A stretch of DNA of 64,000 bases from Oribacterium asaccharolyticum ACB7. Its GTDB lineage: Bacteria > Bacillota > Clostridia > Lachnospirales > Lachnospiraceae. Both the position numbers and the translations under genes were made by a program. This document shows, piece by piece, positions 44,575 to 52,320 of the stretch. Below the pieces are notes generated by a model that had not been told where the DNA came from, made no database searches, and worked only from the letters and a program-made list of their open reading frames with translations. The DNA is taken from positions 333,141-397,140 of the forward strand of contig NZ_JH414506.1 in the NCBI RefSeq assembly GCF_000238075.1, read 5' to 3'. Each line of letters opens with the position of its first letter. Within the stretch, counting starts at the first letter, position 1.

Positions 44575-45534
44575 TCACTTAAATTCACTTGGAGTTTTAC
44601 CCATAATACTTTTAAACGCCTTTGAAAACTTGCTTTGATTTTCATAACCGGTCATCTTGGCAAGTTCCCCTATACTTAAGTATGGTTTTTTATGCAAAAG
44701 AATTGCTGCTTCTTTTATTCTGTTTGTCCTCATAAAAGCACCTATCGATTGCCCCGAAATACATTGAAAGCAATTTTTAAGACTTGATTCGGAAACCGCA
44801 AACTTTTTCGCTAAATCTTTTATCTTCAGCCATTCAAAAGGATTTTCTATAATCATTTTATAACACTCTTGAGTTGCTCTGTATACCGGTTCGGAAAATG
44901 ATGAAAACTGTTCTGTATCTTTTGATTCTATCAAGCTTAAAAACAAAAGTAACTCTATCGTTTTTATAATAGAGTATGGAAGTTTTACTCTTTCATCTAC
45001 CTCATACAATTCATTGATAATATGATTTATTCCATCACGAGAACGTATAATCAAAGATTCTCCATTTTTACACAATCTGTCTCGTAATCTATGCAAATCA
45101 ATATTTCCATACGGAAAAAATTTATCAATTGATTTTTGAGCCACATTTATATCAATAAAAAGTGAAAGTCCAACATATTTCTTCATAGGGATACACGACT
45201 TTTTAAATGAAGCTTTGCCAAGATCAACAATACTTAAATCTCCTCTCCCTAAAAAGGCATGCTCGTTATTTTTTAAAATAAATTCATAACAACCTTCTAA
45301 ACAATGATCAATCTGTAACATCCCCTCCTTAGGCTCTATTTTTTGATAAGTAGTTTGCATATTCAAAGTATTGTAAGAAAGTTGAATTCCTTCCAAAAGA
45401 TTATAGCAGCGCATTTCACCCGTTCCTGTATCATTGTTCAAGCAATATATTTGTATATCCTTTGTCTGCTTTTTTTCTGTGAAAAAGAGTTTATCATAAG
45501 CATTTTCAATAACATTGTTTTTATTTAACTCCAT
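44575..45534 (-). CDS. AraC-family regulator of locus C
   Basis: About 319 residues. The ATG at 45534 lies nine bases after GAGGTG; an in-frame GTG at 45546 overlaps that site. The C-terminal domain (about 220-319) has LKIKDLAKKFAVSESSLKNC and LSIGELAKMTGYENQSKFSK, ending MGKTPSEFK. The N-terminal half resembles clostridial AraC proteins next to siderophore-uptake genes (MLQIDHCLEGCYEF, GRGDLSIVDLG). In contrast to locus B it runs in the same direction as the operon and is separated from it by a terminator. Confidence 0.87.
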   Translation of the reverse strand: MELNKNNVIENAYDKLFFTEKKQTKDIQIYCLNNDTGTGEMRCYNLLEGIQLSYNTLNMQTTYQKIEPKEGMLQIDHCLEGCYEFILKNNEHAFLGRGDLSIVDLGKASFKKSCIPMKKYVGLSLFIDINVAQKSIDKFFPYGNIDLHRLRDRLCKNGESLIIRSRDGINHIINELYEVDERVKLPYSIIKTIELLLFLSLIESKDTEQFSSFSEPVYRATQECYKMIIENPFEWLKIKDLAKKFAVSESSLKNCFQCISGQSIGAFMRTNRIKEAAILLHKKPYLSIGELAKMTGYENQSKFSKAFKSIMGKTPSEFK

Positions 45535-45620
45535 TTCTTTTCTCACCTCATTTTTTATATTTCGTAATCAATTCCTTAATCAAAAAACAGACTTAGCTAT
45601 AAAGTGAAGTTTGCATGGTC

Positions 45621-46487
45621 TTATAGTACTTTCAATCCTTCCGTAATCTGCTTAAAAAAGTCCGAACTCCAAATATCCAAAACGGAAGTATCGCGAATAA
45701 ATGGCTCAACATCCTTTCTGGCTTGCAAAAAGTCAATACTGTCAAAACGATTCTTTAGCATCGTTTTAATCTCTTCTAATGTACATTCTTGATTTTCAGA
45801 AATATATCCGCTGTCGATTAATCGTGCTCTAAGATGCTTTTGATTGACGGTCACAGCTTTGGAAAGATAAAAAATATAATCGTACAAATCTCTACCCTTA
45901 ATGCGACTCTGCCACCCACGGCAGATTACCGCATGGATTTTCCCGGCAAACAAAGAAGGCATGTCATACAAGCGGATTTCATAAGGCACTGGTAACAAGC
46001 GATATTTGTGTTCATAGGTAGCGAATGCAGGTGGATTGGTATCAACCTCAAATTTTATTTTAACCACTTCATTTTTATCCACGGTTCCCACAAGTCTTTC
46101 ATCCGCATAAAACAGCAAAAGATGTTCTTTTGTGTTTCCTTTTAAAAAAGCAGATCGAATGTTACTATCTTTCGTTTTTTCCTTTTCCTGGATTTCCACA
46201 TTCAAGCCAAAGGTCTTCACTTCTTTTTCCAACACCGGAAAATAGGAGCATAAATCAAAATCTAAATTTATTTGCTCCAAAGAAAAATCCAAATCCTCCG
46301 AAAAACGGTCAAGTCCATAAAAGATTCTTAAAGCAGTCCCACCATAAAATGCAGCTTCCTTAAAAAATCCAGCACGGGATAAGCCACAAAGTACAATTTC
46401 CTGCATAATCTCTTTCATGGCATTTTTTCTGTCATATATATTATCCACCTGATAGCTTTTCAGCATCTCTTCAATTACTGTGTTCAT
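45621..46487 (-). CDS. AbiEii-type nucleotidyltransferase toxin (first AbiE pair)
   Basis: The protein has 288 residues. AAFYGGTALRIFYGLDRFSE followed by DLDFSL is the nucleotidyltransferase core (GG-x-ALR and the DxD-type acidic pair). AbiEii enzymes add nucleotides to tRNA or other targets and arrest growth, for instance during phage infection. The partner AbiEi gene ends one base upstream, so they form one operon. The C-terminus VEPFIRDTSVLDIWSSDFFK is typical. It lies next to locus C. Confidence 0.87.
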   Translation of the reverse strand: MNTVIEEMLKSYQVDNIYDRKNAMKEIMQEIVLCGLSRAGFFKEAAFYGGTALRIFYGLDRFSEDLDFSLEQINLDFDLCSYFPVLEKEVKTFGLNVEIQEKEKTKDSNIRSAFLKGNTKEHLLLFYADERLVGTVDKNEVVKIKFEVDTNPPAFATYEHKYRLLPVPYEIRLYDMPSLFAGKIHAVICRGWQSRIKGRDLYDYIFYLSKAVTVNQKHLRARLIDSGYISENQECTLEEIKTMLKNRFDSIDFLQARKDVEPFIRDTSVLDIWSSDFFKQITEGLKVL

Positions 46488-46488
46488 A

Positions 46489-47070
46489 TTAAATCCTCCT
46501 CATAAGGGAGTACAGCTTTTTAATATTGGTGGTATGATACGCTGCACTATACGCACATACCTTAGAGGCATCCAGCTTTTTCAGTTCTGATTCTTCAATA
46601 CGTAAACTTTCTGTTAAAAGCCGAAAAAGCTCCTTGGTATTTCCTAATGGTGAAATGGTATACAGTTGATCACATAAAGCCTTTTCCGGCTCGGCAATCC
46701 TATAAAAATACTCTCCCTCTTGAACTAAACGAATACCAAGAGGAAATGCCTTGGAAGGCACATCCCGATAACTGAAAGTTCCAAAAGCTGTTTCAAACTT
46801 CTTTTTCTTTTTCTTTTCAAATGTGGCGGAAGTAACTGTATATACTGCTTCCGGAATCAGCCCATAGAAGCTCAAAGCATATTCAAAAGATATATAGGAA
46901 GGTCCGTAAATACTGCCGGCAAGTAAGTAAGCCGGAGTGTGTGGATTCGTCTCATATATTCCTTTCGTTATGGGGAAGTACTCACCGCTCTTAGCCATAC
47001 GGGAGAGCTTAGACTTGGGAGAACCGTATTCACTTAATTCCTCTAGGAGCATTGCTGTTGTTTTTATCAT
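46489..47070 (-). CDS. AbiEi-type antitoxin (first AbiE pair)
   Basis: The protein has 193 residues. An N-terminal winged-helix part (LLEELSEYGSPKSKLSRMAK and GEYFPITKGIYETN) binds DNA and represses the operon in known AbiEi proteins. The central SFEYALSFYGLIPEAVYTVT and AEPEKALCDQLY motifs belong to the family. An odd run of seven Lys stands near residue 90. It precedes the toxin gene by one base, as expected. Confidence 0.85.
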   Translation of the reverse strand: MIKTTAMLLEELSEYGSPKSKLSRMAKSGEYFPITKGIYETNPHTPAYLLAGSIYGPSYISFEYALSFYGLIPEAVYTVTSATFEKKKKKKFETAFGTFSYRDVPSKAFPLGIRLVQEGEYFYRIAEPEKALCDQLYTISPLGNTKELFRLLTESLRIEESELKKLDASKVCAYSAAYHTTNIKKLYSLMRRI

Positions 47071-47130
47071 ATTTTCACCTCATAGTCTCATTATATGCAA
47101 CTATCAGGTGAGAATAAAGCATTTTTGAAT

Positions 47131-47245
47131 AAAAATCCGAAAATTTCTTACTGATGTCTCGTAAAGCATTGCCCACAGATTTTCTAACATGCTTACCAGA
47201 ATTCTATTTTAAAGCAGCTAAGCGCTGAATGGCTTCTTCCGTCAT
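47131..47245 (-). pseudogene. AlkD-like C-terminal fragment, second decayed copy
   Basis: The sequence matches the fragment at 32673-32873 and the intact gene at 35944-36573 over the region coding SEYVRKSVGNALRDISKKF, with several base changes. It ends abruptly near 47131. Its left neighbour is the broken 153-residue gene in the same order as at 32673-33331, so the two were duplicated together. Confidence 0.65.
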
Positions 47246-47525
47246 AAGGCCAGCTTATCCCAATCCTGCGCGGATTCTATTACCGGAATCCAACTGTCTT
47301 TACTGAAAATGTAGTCCCCACCAATTCCTTTACAGTGCTCTTATCCGTATCTATGGGATTGATGCAGATAGAAGGGGAAATCTCATTTCCCTCGAATTCC
47401 CCGGGCTTAAACCCAATGTCTACAGCCCACGAAGCGCTTTCTTCTTGGTCTGCCTTAAAGAACATGAGGCAGCTTCTTCTGTCCCCCCAATCCTCTTGAA
47501 ATATAAAATCTTTTATTTTTAACAT
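47242..47525 (-). pseudogene. Broken copy of the 153-residue protein gene
   Basis: Compared with the intact gene at 32870-33331, this copy lacks 178 bases. The missing part in the intact gene is bounded by two copies of ACTGTCT (32921-32927 and 33099-33105), and only one copy remains here (47293-47299). The deletion shifts the frame, so translation stops after about 81 residues. The remaining parts are nearly identical to the intact gene, so the event is recent. Confidence 0.85.
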
Positions 47526-47531
47526 CTTGTT

Positions 47532-47554
47532 CTCCCCTACAAACTGGGATTTAT
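47532..47554 (-). repeat. Shared intercistronic leader, copy 3
   Basis: Near-identical to the copies at 31855 and 33338. It links the stop of the SAP-like gene (47551) to the start of the broken 153-residue gene (47525). Confidence 0.65.
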
Positions 47555-48231
47555 TTATGATACTCCTCTATTTTATCTCCATATTCGTTTAGGAGTTGTC
47601 TCGAATAAATTTTTTCATTTTTTGAGTCTCTAACTTCTTTCCATATAATAGCAGCAACTTTTAACTTGTTAGAATAATAGTCGCTAAATTCATCTGAGCA
47701 AAAGTCCTTTAGGAATTGATTCCATTGACAAGCTGAATTATCATACTTAGCGTAGTCTGACTCGCCATAATATACTTTGAGCATATCTTGAATTGTAAAG
47801 TTTAAGTCATTTTCTGTTTTCACTTTTCTCCATGCCGTTGCCATATCGGCATTGAACTTAAATGGACTAACACCCGTTACTGCAGAAAAATAGTCCCTAA
47901 ATTTTTGATTAAAGGAAAAAGCACATTCAAGTAATGGTGTACATAATGTTACAACTTCTGTTTGATTTTTGTTTCCATTTCTCTGAGATTTCTCTATTCT
48001 ATTTCCCATAAAATATTGTTCTATGATATGATTCAGTTCTTGCTTTGTACTTCTATATTCTAATCCAAGTGACTTGCAAATTTTTGAAAGTTCCTCTCTG
48101 TACCAATAATATCTAGAAAATTCTTCAAATGACTTTATATCTCTGAAATCAGGTCTACCGTTCTTCAAATAGCCACACCCCCATAAATTCAAATTTGTTT
48201 GCACTGTTTCAACAAATCGTAATCCATACAT
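47551..48231 (-). CDS. SAP-domain/DUF6434-like protein
   Basis: The protein has up to 226 residues. RPDFRDIKSFEEFSRYYWYR and ELSKICKSLGLEYRSTKQEL form a SAP-like helix-extension-helix element of the DUF6434 type. The C-terminal half (KVYYGESDYAKYDNSACQWN, QFLKDFCSD) is also seen in those proteins. The first 24 residues (MYGLRFVETVQTNLNLWGCG and on) are unusual, and the ATG has only a poorly placed AAGGGA. The 5' end may have been replaced during rearrangement. Function unknown, possibly nucleic-acid binding. Confidence 0.7.
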   Translation of the reverse strand: MYGLRFVETVQTNLNLWGCGYLKNGRPDFRDIKSFEEFSRYYWYREELSKICKSLGLEYRSTKQELNHIIEQYFMGNRIEKSQRNGNKNQTEVVTLCTPLLECAFSFNQKFRDYFSAVTGVSPFKFNADMATAWRKVKTENDLNFTIQDMLKVYYGESDYAKYDNSACQWNQFLKDFCSDEFSDYYSNKLKVAAIIWKEVRDSKNEKIYSRQLLNEYGDKIEEYHK

Positions 48232-48236
48232 TCCCT

Positions 48237-48274
48237 TTGGCTTTCAATATATTTCCATTGGCTTTCAATATATT
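48237..48274. repeat. Two 17-bp direct repeats before the SAP-like gene
   Basis: TTGGCTTTCAATATATT occurs at 48237-48253 and again at 48258-48274, spaced 21 bases apart. It stands in the gap upstream of the SAP-like gene. The pair may be a duplicated regulatory box or a scar of rearrangement. Confidence 0.55.
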
Positions 48275-48284
48275 CGATGGCAAG

Positions 48285-48701
48285 TTATAGCTTTAACGTT
48301 TTAATGCTGTGTAAATCCTTGGTAACTACAGCCGTATCAAATCTGATTTCAAATAAAATCAACGATTCTCCTGCATATTCTATCGTGTCTTTGTAGCCCG
48401 GAATTTTAGCAATAAATTGCTCAGCAAAATCAAAAATCGTCTTGGAACTTTTTTGCACTATCCCCTTAGCTTTGACATGCTCATTTCCTCCGTGAGGAAT
48501 AGTGGTAAATGCCACGTTTGGATTTGCGTTTATTTCTTTCACTTTGTCGTTTCCTTTGAAAGACGAAAAGTAAAGTATATTTTCAGTCGGCTCAAAATAA
48601 AAATTTACTATTCTTACGTTGGGAACATTATTTACGGATGTTGCCAAGGCTATTTCTGTTTGTTCAGCCATAATTCTTAAAAATTCCGCTTTTATATCCA
48701 T
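48285..48701 (-). CDS. Pyridoxamine 5'-phosphate oxidase-like flavoprotein
   Basis: The protein has 138 residues. The split-barrel pattern is visible: FLRIMAEQTEIALATSVNNV, NVRIVNFYFEP, ILYFSSFKGNDKVKEINANP, NVAFTTIP. Such short proteins bind FMN or F420-like cofactors and reduce small molecules; the exact substrate is not predictable. A run AGGAGG lies upstream of the ATG. It is a single-gene unit between the SAP-like and DUF1877 genes. Confidence 0.82.
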   Translation of the reverse strand: MDIKAEFLRIMAEQTEIALATSVNNVPNVRIVNFYFEPTENILYFSSFKGNDKVKEINANPNVAFTTIPHGGNEHVKAKGIVQKSSKTIFDFAEQFIAKIPGYKDTIEYAGESLILFEIRFDTAVVTKDLHSIKTLKL

Positions 48702-48751
48702 TTAAGGAGACCTCCTAATAATCAAACTATGTCTTCCAGAATAATTCTATT

Positions 48752-49258
48752 TCAGCAAATCGTAATCAGTATATTTCCATTTGCTTCCAGAATATGATGA
48801 TAAAACTCTTTCATGCATTGAAAACAATCCATAATTTCTTCTTTAATCTCATCGATTTCTTCCTCATCATCCCAAATATTCGGATACAAATCGGCAGTTT
48901 TGCATTCTTCCATACTGAATTTTTCCAACGCCTTTTTCATATCAAAATAATCGAGTGCAAAAACTATATTTTTAATCTTTGACTTTTCGGTGTATGCCAT
49001 AAACTCTGATGCATCATCAATAGAAAATTCACCCACAACAGCTTCACTTAAAGGCTCGTTTTTTATTGGTTCAAACCTTCTTCCTCCCGTAAGCATAAAA
49101 TGCAGTACATCCCACTTTTTATCTATATTCAGCGAAAGTTCCACTTCTTCATGGGAATCTTCAATTTCTTCTGGAATCTTATCTTCTATTCCATAATAAG
49201 ACTTAAGCTCTTTTAAATTTTTATCACTTAAATATCGATAAGTCGCGCGCATTCCCAT
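48752..49258 (-). CDS. DUF1877 (YfbM-like) protein
   Basis: About 168 residues from the ATG at 49258 (MGMRATYRYLSDKNLKELKS), the usual family start; an ATG at 49273 has its ribosome-binding site too close. KKWDVLHFMLTG and EPLSEAVVGE are the DUF1877 landmarks. Family members have no proven function and often stand in immunity-type gene arrays. The final residues NILITIC deviate a little from the family end. Confidence 0.8.
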   Translation of the reverse strand: MGMRATYRYLSDKNLKELKSYYGIEDKIPEEIEDSHEEVELSLNIDKKWDVLHFMLTGGRRFEPIKNEPLSEAVVGEFSIDDASEFMAYTEKSKIKNIVFALDYFDMKKALEKFSMEECKTADLYPNIWDDEEEIDEIKEEIMDCFQCMKEFYHHILEANGNILITIC

Positions 49259-49280
49259 TTTGCATGACCTCATCTCTCCC

Positions 49281-49330
49281 CATCCTTATATTCCTAATTT
49301 TTCTAACCACTCCTCAATATCTTCCACGGA
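49281..49330 (-). pseudogene. 3' remnant of a 52756-type gene
   Basis: About 50 bases match the end of the gene at 52756-53151 and its downstream flank. The fragment encodes VEDIEEWLEKLGI and a stop, against VEDIEEWLGKLGI in the intact gene. Nothing else of that gene is present, so a copy was deleted here. Confidence 0.7.
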
Positions 49331-49523
49331 AACCTTGTACTTGTCTTCTCCATGAACCAAGATGTCTTCTCATACAATATCCCTTTCAGCAAAACACCAC
49401 TCCACTCTATTTCAGCAGAGTAAATATAGTTATTGATATAAAACTATTATCATTATAGTATTCAAAAGCAAGAATTATCGGTGACTAACTTAAGCATTAT
49501 TGTATGTTTTCCGCAAAGTATTT

Positions 49524-49955
49524 TTACCGGTATTTTTTTCGTTTCTTTCTAAGATTCACAATACTAATCACCGTAACGGCAAGAAACTCAACTATGAGCT
49601 CGGCTTCAAACAGCCTCAGATATTTGGGTGTATCCGGCTTTAAATTCCGAAAATACTCTTGTATTGTATCACTTCCAGGAACATTAAATGTATCATCAAA
49701 TTCTTCGTGCTTCTCTCCCCCGACATCATAGACATCCAGATAATAGCCATCCGGAAAGCCTTGCCGATAGACAATCTTACTAATTTCATATTGAATACTA
49801 AAATACGCTTTTACCTTTTCCGCTATATCGTCGTCTTGATTTGTAACATATATACTTTTGTGTGGAAACAGAAGATCGGGCGACACAAGATACAAGGTAT
49901 ATGTATCGATTACCATGAATAGAATAAGCATTACGATAAATACTACTTTCTTCAT
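49524..49955 (-). CDS. Membrane-anchored protein, unknown
   Basis: The protein has 143 residues. An N-terminal membrane helix (VVFIVMLILFMVIDTYTLYL) is followed by an extracytoplasmic domain of about 85 residues (YRQGFPDGYYLDVYDVGGEK). A second helix near the C-terminus (LIVEFLAVTVISIVNL) precedes a basic tail RKKRKKYR. No family is recognised. The layout suits a small surface-facing immunity or sensing protein. It stands alone between gene remnants. Confidence 0.55.
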   Translation of the reverse strand: MKKVVFIVMLILFMVIDTYTLYLVSPDLLFPHKSIYVTNQDDDIAEKVKAYFSIQYEISKIVYRQGFPDGYYLDVYDVGGEKHEEFDDTFNVPGSDTIQEYFRNLKPDTPKYLRLFEAELIVEFLAVTVISIVNLRKKRKKYR

Positions 49956-49984
49956 ATGCTACAATTATCCTCCATTTCGCAATA

Positions 49985-50224
49985 TTATGTGTTTAAGCAC
50001 ATCAATACTGTATGCAAGTGCAACGATAAATTAATTCTAAGCGATTGCATGAAGCGGGTGTCGAGCTGTAGTATATTTTTCCCTGATTTTACTTCTATAG
50101 GATACAATTTATATTTCAGCTTACTGTTATTGGATATAATGAAATCCATTTCTATATCGTTACAGTGTTTTTCATAGAAATAGTGCGTATAAGAGCACAC
50201 TTTGTGTCCTTTTGCCACAAGCAT
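49985..50224 (-). pseudogene. DUF4143 ATPase, C-terminal remnant
   Basis: The 79-codon frame carries YEKHCNDIEMDFIISNNSKL and YKLYPIEVKSGKN, the nuclease-like core at the end of AAA/DUF4143 proteins. The N-terminal ATPase domain is missing and the tail has shifted frame. It is not a copy of the intact gene at 22712-23944, from which its sequence differs clearly. Upstream (about 50221-50274) an inverted repeat ATCTGCGT/ACGCAGAT frames the break. Confidence 0.7.
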
Positions 50225-50288
50225 CTGCGTTTGATTATGCGCAATATAGCTTTGTGTAAATTTTATGATTATACGCAGATATCTTCAT

Positions 50289-50366
50289 CTATCCTTTTCC
50301 ACTATCTTTGCGGATTAGGAACTTTCGCCCTTTAGAGGCTCGTGCCAAATCTCTTATTTTTAACAT
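50289..50366 (-). pseudogene. 5' remnant of a third copy of the 153-residue gene
   Basis: After the shared leader (50373-50395) a frame begins ATG at 50366 with MLKIRDLARASKGRKFLIRK and stops at 50289. Only the first six codons match the gene at 32870-33331 (MLKIKD); the rest is unrelated sequence. A third copy was therefore cut off just after its start. Confidence 0.6.
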
Positions 50367-50372
50367 CTTGTT

Positions 50373-50395
50373 CTCCCCTACAAGCCGGAAGCTAT
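50373..50395 (-). repeat. Shared intercistronic leader, copy 4
   Basis: Differs from the other copies by three bases (AGCTTCCGGCTTGTAGGGG on the minus strand). It lies between the ABC-F stop (50404) and the 5' remnant. Confidence 0.6.
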
Positions 50396-50403
50396 TATTT
50401 AGT

Positions 50404-51882
50404 TTATAATCGTATTATTTTATTCGCTATATCTTCTACAAACCTCTTATCGTGTTCCACAAATAGGAGTGTAGGATTTGCTTCTTTTATAATTTCCTCA
50501 ATCTGTATTCTTGATATTACATCTATATAATTCAGTGGTTCGTCCCAAACAAATATATGAGCCGGCTTTGACAAACTTACAGCAATTAAAACTTTCTTTT
50601 TTTGTCCATCGCTATAGTTCTTCATATCCATTTCAAATAATTCTCTTGCAAAATCTAATTTTCTAAGAATTGTTTTGCACAATGTTTCATCAACACCTTG
50701 CTTATGAATATATTCATTTAAGCTACCTGCTAAATTTGATGTATCTTGAGGAATATACGACATTTTCAAATTACTTGCTAATTTTACATCACCTGAATAC
50801 TCGTGATGTAACCCTAATAAAATTTTAATCAAGCTTGATTTTCCGCTACCATTCCCCCCGTATATAGCCACTATATCACCTTGCTTTATATCAAAACTGA
50901 TATTCCTTAATATCTGTCTTTCTCCATAATATGATGATAAATCGCAAACGGATATTAGAGGATTTTTATGATAATCTAACGTATGCAATAATAAACTTTC
51001 CTTTGTTTCAATATCTTTTAGTAAATTCTGTTTTTCTTCTATTGCCTTATTTTGTCTATGCTCCAAATTCTTAGATTTTTTCATCATCTTAGCTGACTGA
51101 TGACCTATATGTCCCTTGTCCGGTTTTACACCTGATACTTTCACAGCGTTTTTAGTATTTTCAATTTTATTAGACCAAATATGACTTTGTCTTGCAGCTT
51201 CTTTTAATCGTTTAATATCTTTTCTTAATTTCTCATTTTGACTAATTTCAAATTGGTCTTTCCTCAATTTATTTTCATACCATGATGTAAAATTTCCTGA
51301 TTGGACATCAATAGAATTCCTGTTAAGAGAAATAACATGATTGATACAGCCATCTAAAAAATCTCTATCATGAGATATAAGCAAAAAACCTTTTTTACTT
51401 TTCAGATATTCACTGACAATTTTTCTTCCGTCCATATCTAAATGGTTTGTTGGTTCATCTATAAGTAAATAACCATCTTCTCTTGTAAACAAAATAGCTA
51501 AAAGGATTTTTGTTTGTTCTCCTTTAGAAAGCGTTTCAAACTCTCTGTAAACAAGGCTCTCATCTATATTTAGCATATTAAGTTCTCTAAATAATTTCCA
51601 TTCTTCCTCATCTGAGATGAGTTCTTTATATAACTCAATCCCGAATTTTGAAGTATCACTTAAATTGGGTGGGAATTTAATAAAGTCAACACTTTTGCTG
51701 ATTTTACCTTGATAAACTTCTTGGTTTAAAAGTAGCTTAAATAGTGTTGATTTTCCAATTCCGTTTCTTCCTATTAGCCCTGTTTTCCAGTTCGTATCAA
51801 ATGAAAAGGATACATTTTCAAATACAGGTTTTACATAGCCATAATATGAGAAAGTGAGGTTTTCAATTTTAATTGTTGACAT
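50404..51882 (-). CDS. Lsa-type ABC-F ribosomal protection protein
   Basis: The protein has 492 residues: two ABC ATPase domains without membrane segments. Domain 1 starts MSTIKIENLTFSYYGYVKPV with GRNGIGKST, LSKGEQTK and IDEPTNHLD. The interdomain linker (about 200-290) is long and basic. Domain 2 has GGNGSGKSS, YSDGQKKK and WDEPLNYID. Length, start and linker (SGVKPDKGHIGHQSAKMMKK) match Lsa proteins, which displace lincosamides, pleuromutilins and streptogramin A from the ribosome. Resistance is predicted, not shown, and no allele name can be given. Confidence 0.85.
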   Translation of the reverse strand: MSTIKIENLTFSYYGYVKPVFENVSFSFDTNWKTGLIGRNGIGKSTLFKLLLNQEVYQGKISKSVDFIKFPPNLSDTSKFGIELYKELISDEEEWKLFRELNMLNIDESLVYREFETLSKGEQTKILLAILFTREDGYLLIDEPTNHLDMDGRKIVSEYLKSKKGFLLISHDRDFLDGCINHVISLNRNSIDVQSGNFTSWYENKLRKDQFEISQNEKLRKDIKRLKEAARQSHIWSNKIENTKNAVKVSGVKPDKGHIGHQSAKMMKKSKNLEHRQNKAIEEKQNLLKDIETKESLLLHTLDYHKNPLISVCDLSSYYGERQILRNISFDIKQGDIVAIYGGNGSGKSSLIKILLGLHHEYSGDVKLASNLKMSYIPQDTSNLAGSLNEYIHKQGVDETLCKTILRKLDFARELFEMDMKNYSDGQKKKVLIAVSLSKPAHIFVWDEPLNYIDVISRIQIEEIIKEANPTLLFVEHDKRFVEDIANKIIRL

Positions 51883-51910
51883 AAAAACACCCCCTCAAAT
51901 TCAAAGTTAT

Positions 51911-52291
51911 CTACATCTTCAATAGATTCATAACCAAAGTAATCATTATGTCTTTTTCCTCCGGCTTAGACTCTGCAATCATAACATCGCTAATTACCTT
52001 TCCTTCATTCCGGAATAATGCGTAATTTCTCCCTAGAAATTCCAAAAAAATGGATGCCGCAATCCGCTTACATCCATCAACACGCACTTTTTGCGTGTTG
52101 TTTTCTTTGTCTAATTCATTTTCCTTAAAAACATTATTAACATGTTTACGAACCGTTTTTTCATCTCTATCAAAGAGTAATGCCATTTGATTAGAACTCA
52201 GCCATACTGTCTCATTTTCCAGAGAAACTGACAACTTAACTTCTTGATCATGTGTTTCAAATAAAATTATCTCATTATTTTTCTCATTCAC
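51911..52291 (-). pseudogene. RhuM-family protein with a large internal deletion
   Basis: The 126-codon frame starts NEIILFETHDQEVKLSVSLE, then WLSSNQMALLFDRDEKTVRK, the N-terminal DNA-binding part of RhuM proteins. From about residue 70 it jumps to sequence normally near the C-terminus (MIAESKPEEKDIMITLVMNL). The normal protein has about 330 residues, so around 200 are missing, yet the frame is kept. Whether the short product works is open. Confidence 0.75.
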
Positions 52292-52320
52292 CGTATTATC
52301 CCATCCTCACACGTTCCAAT

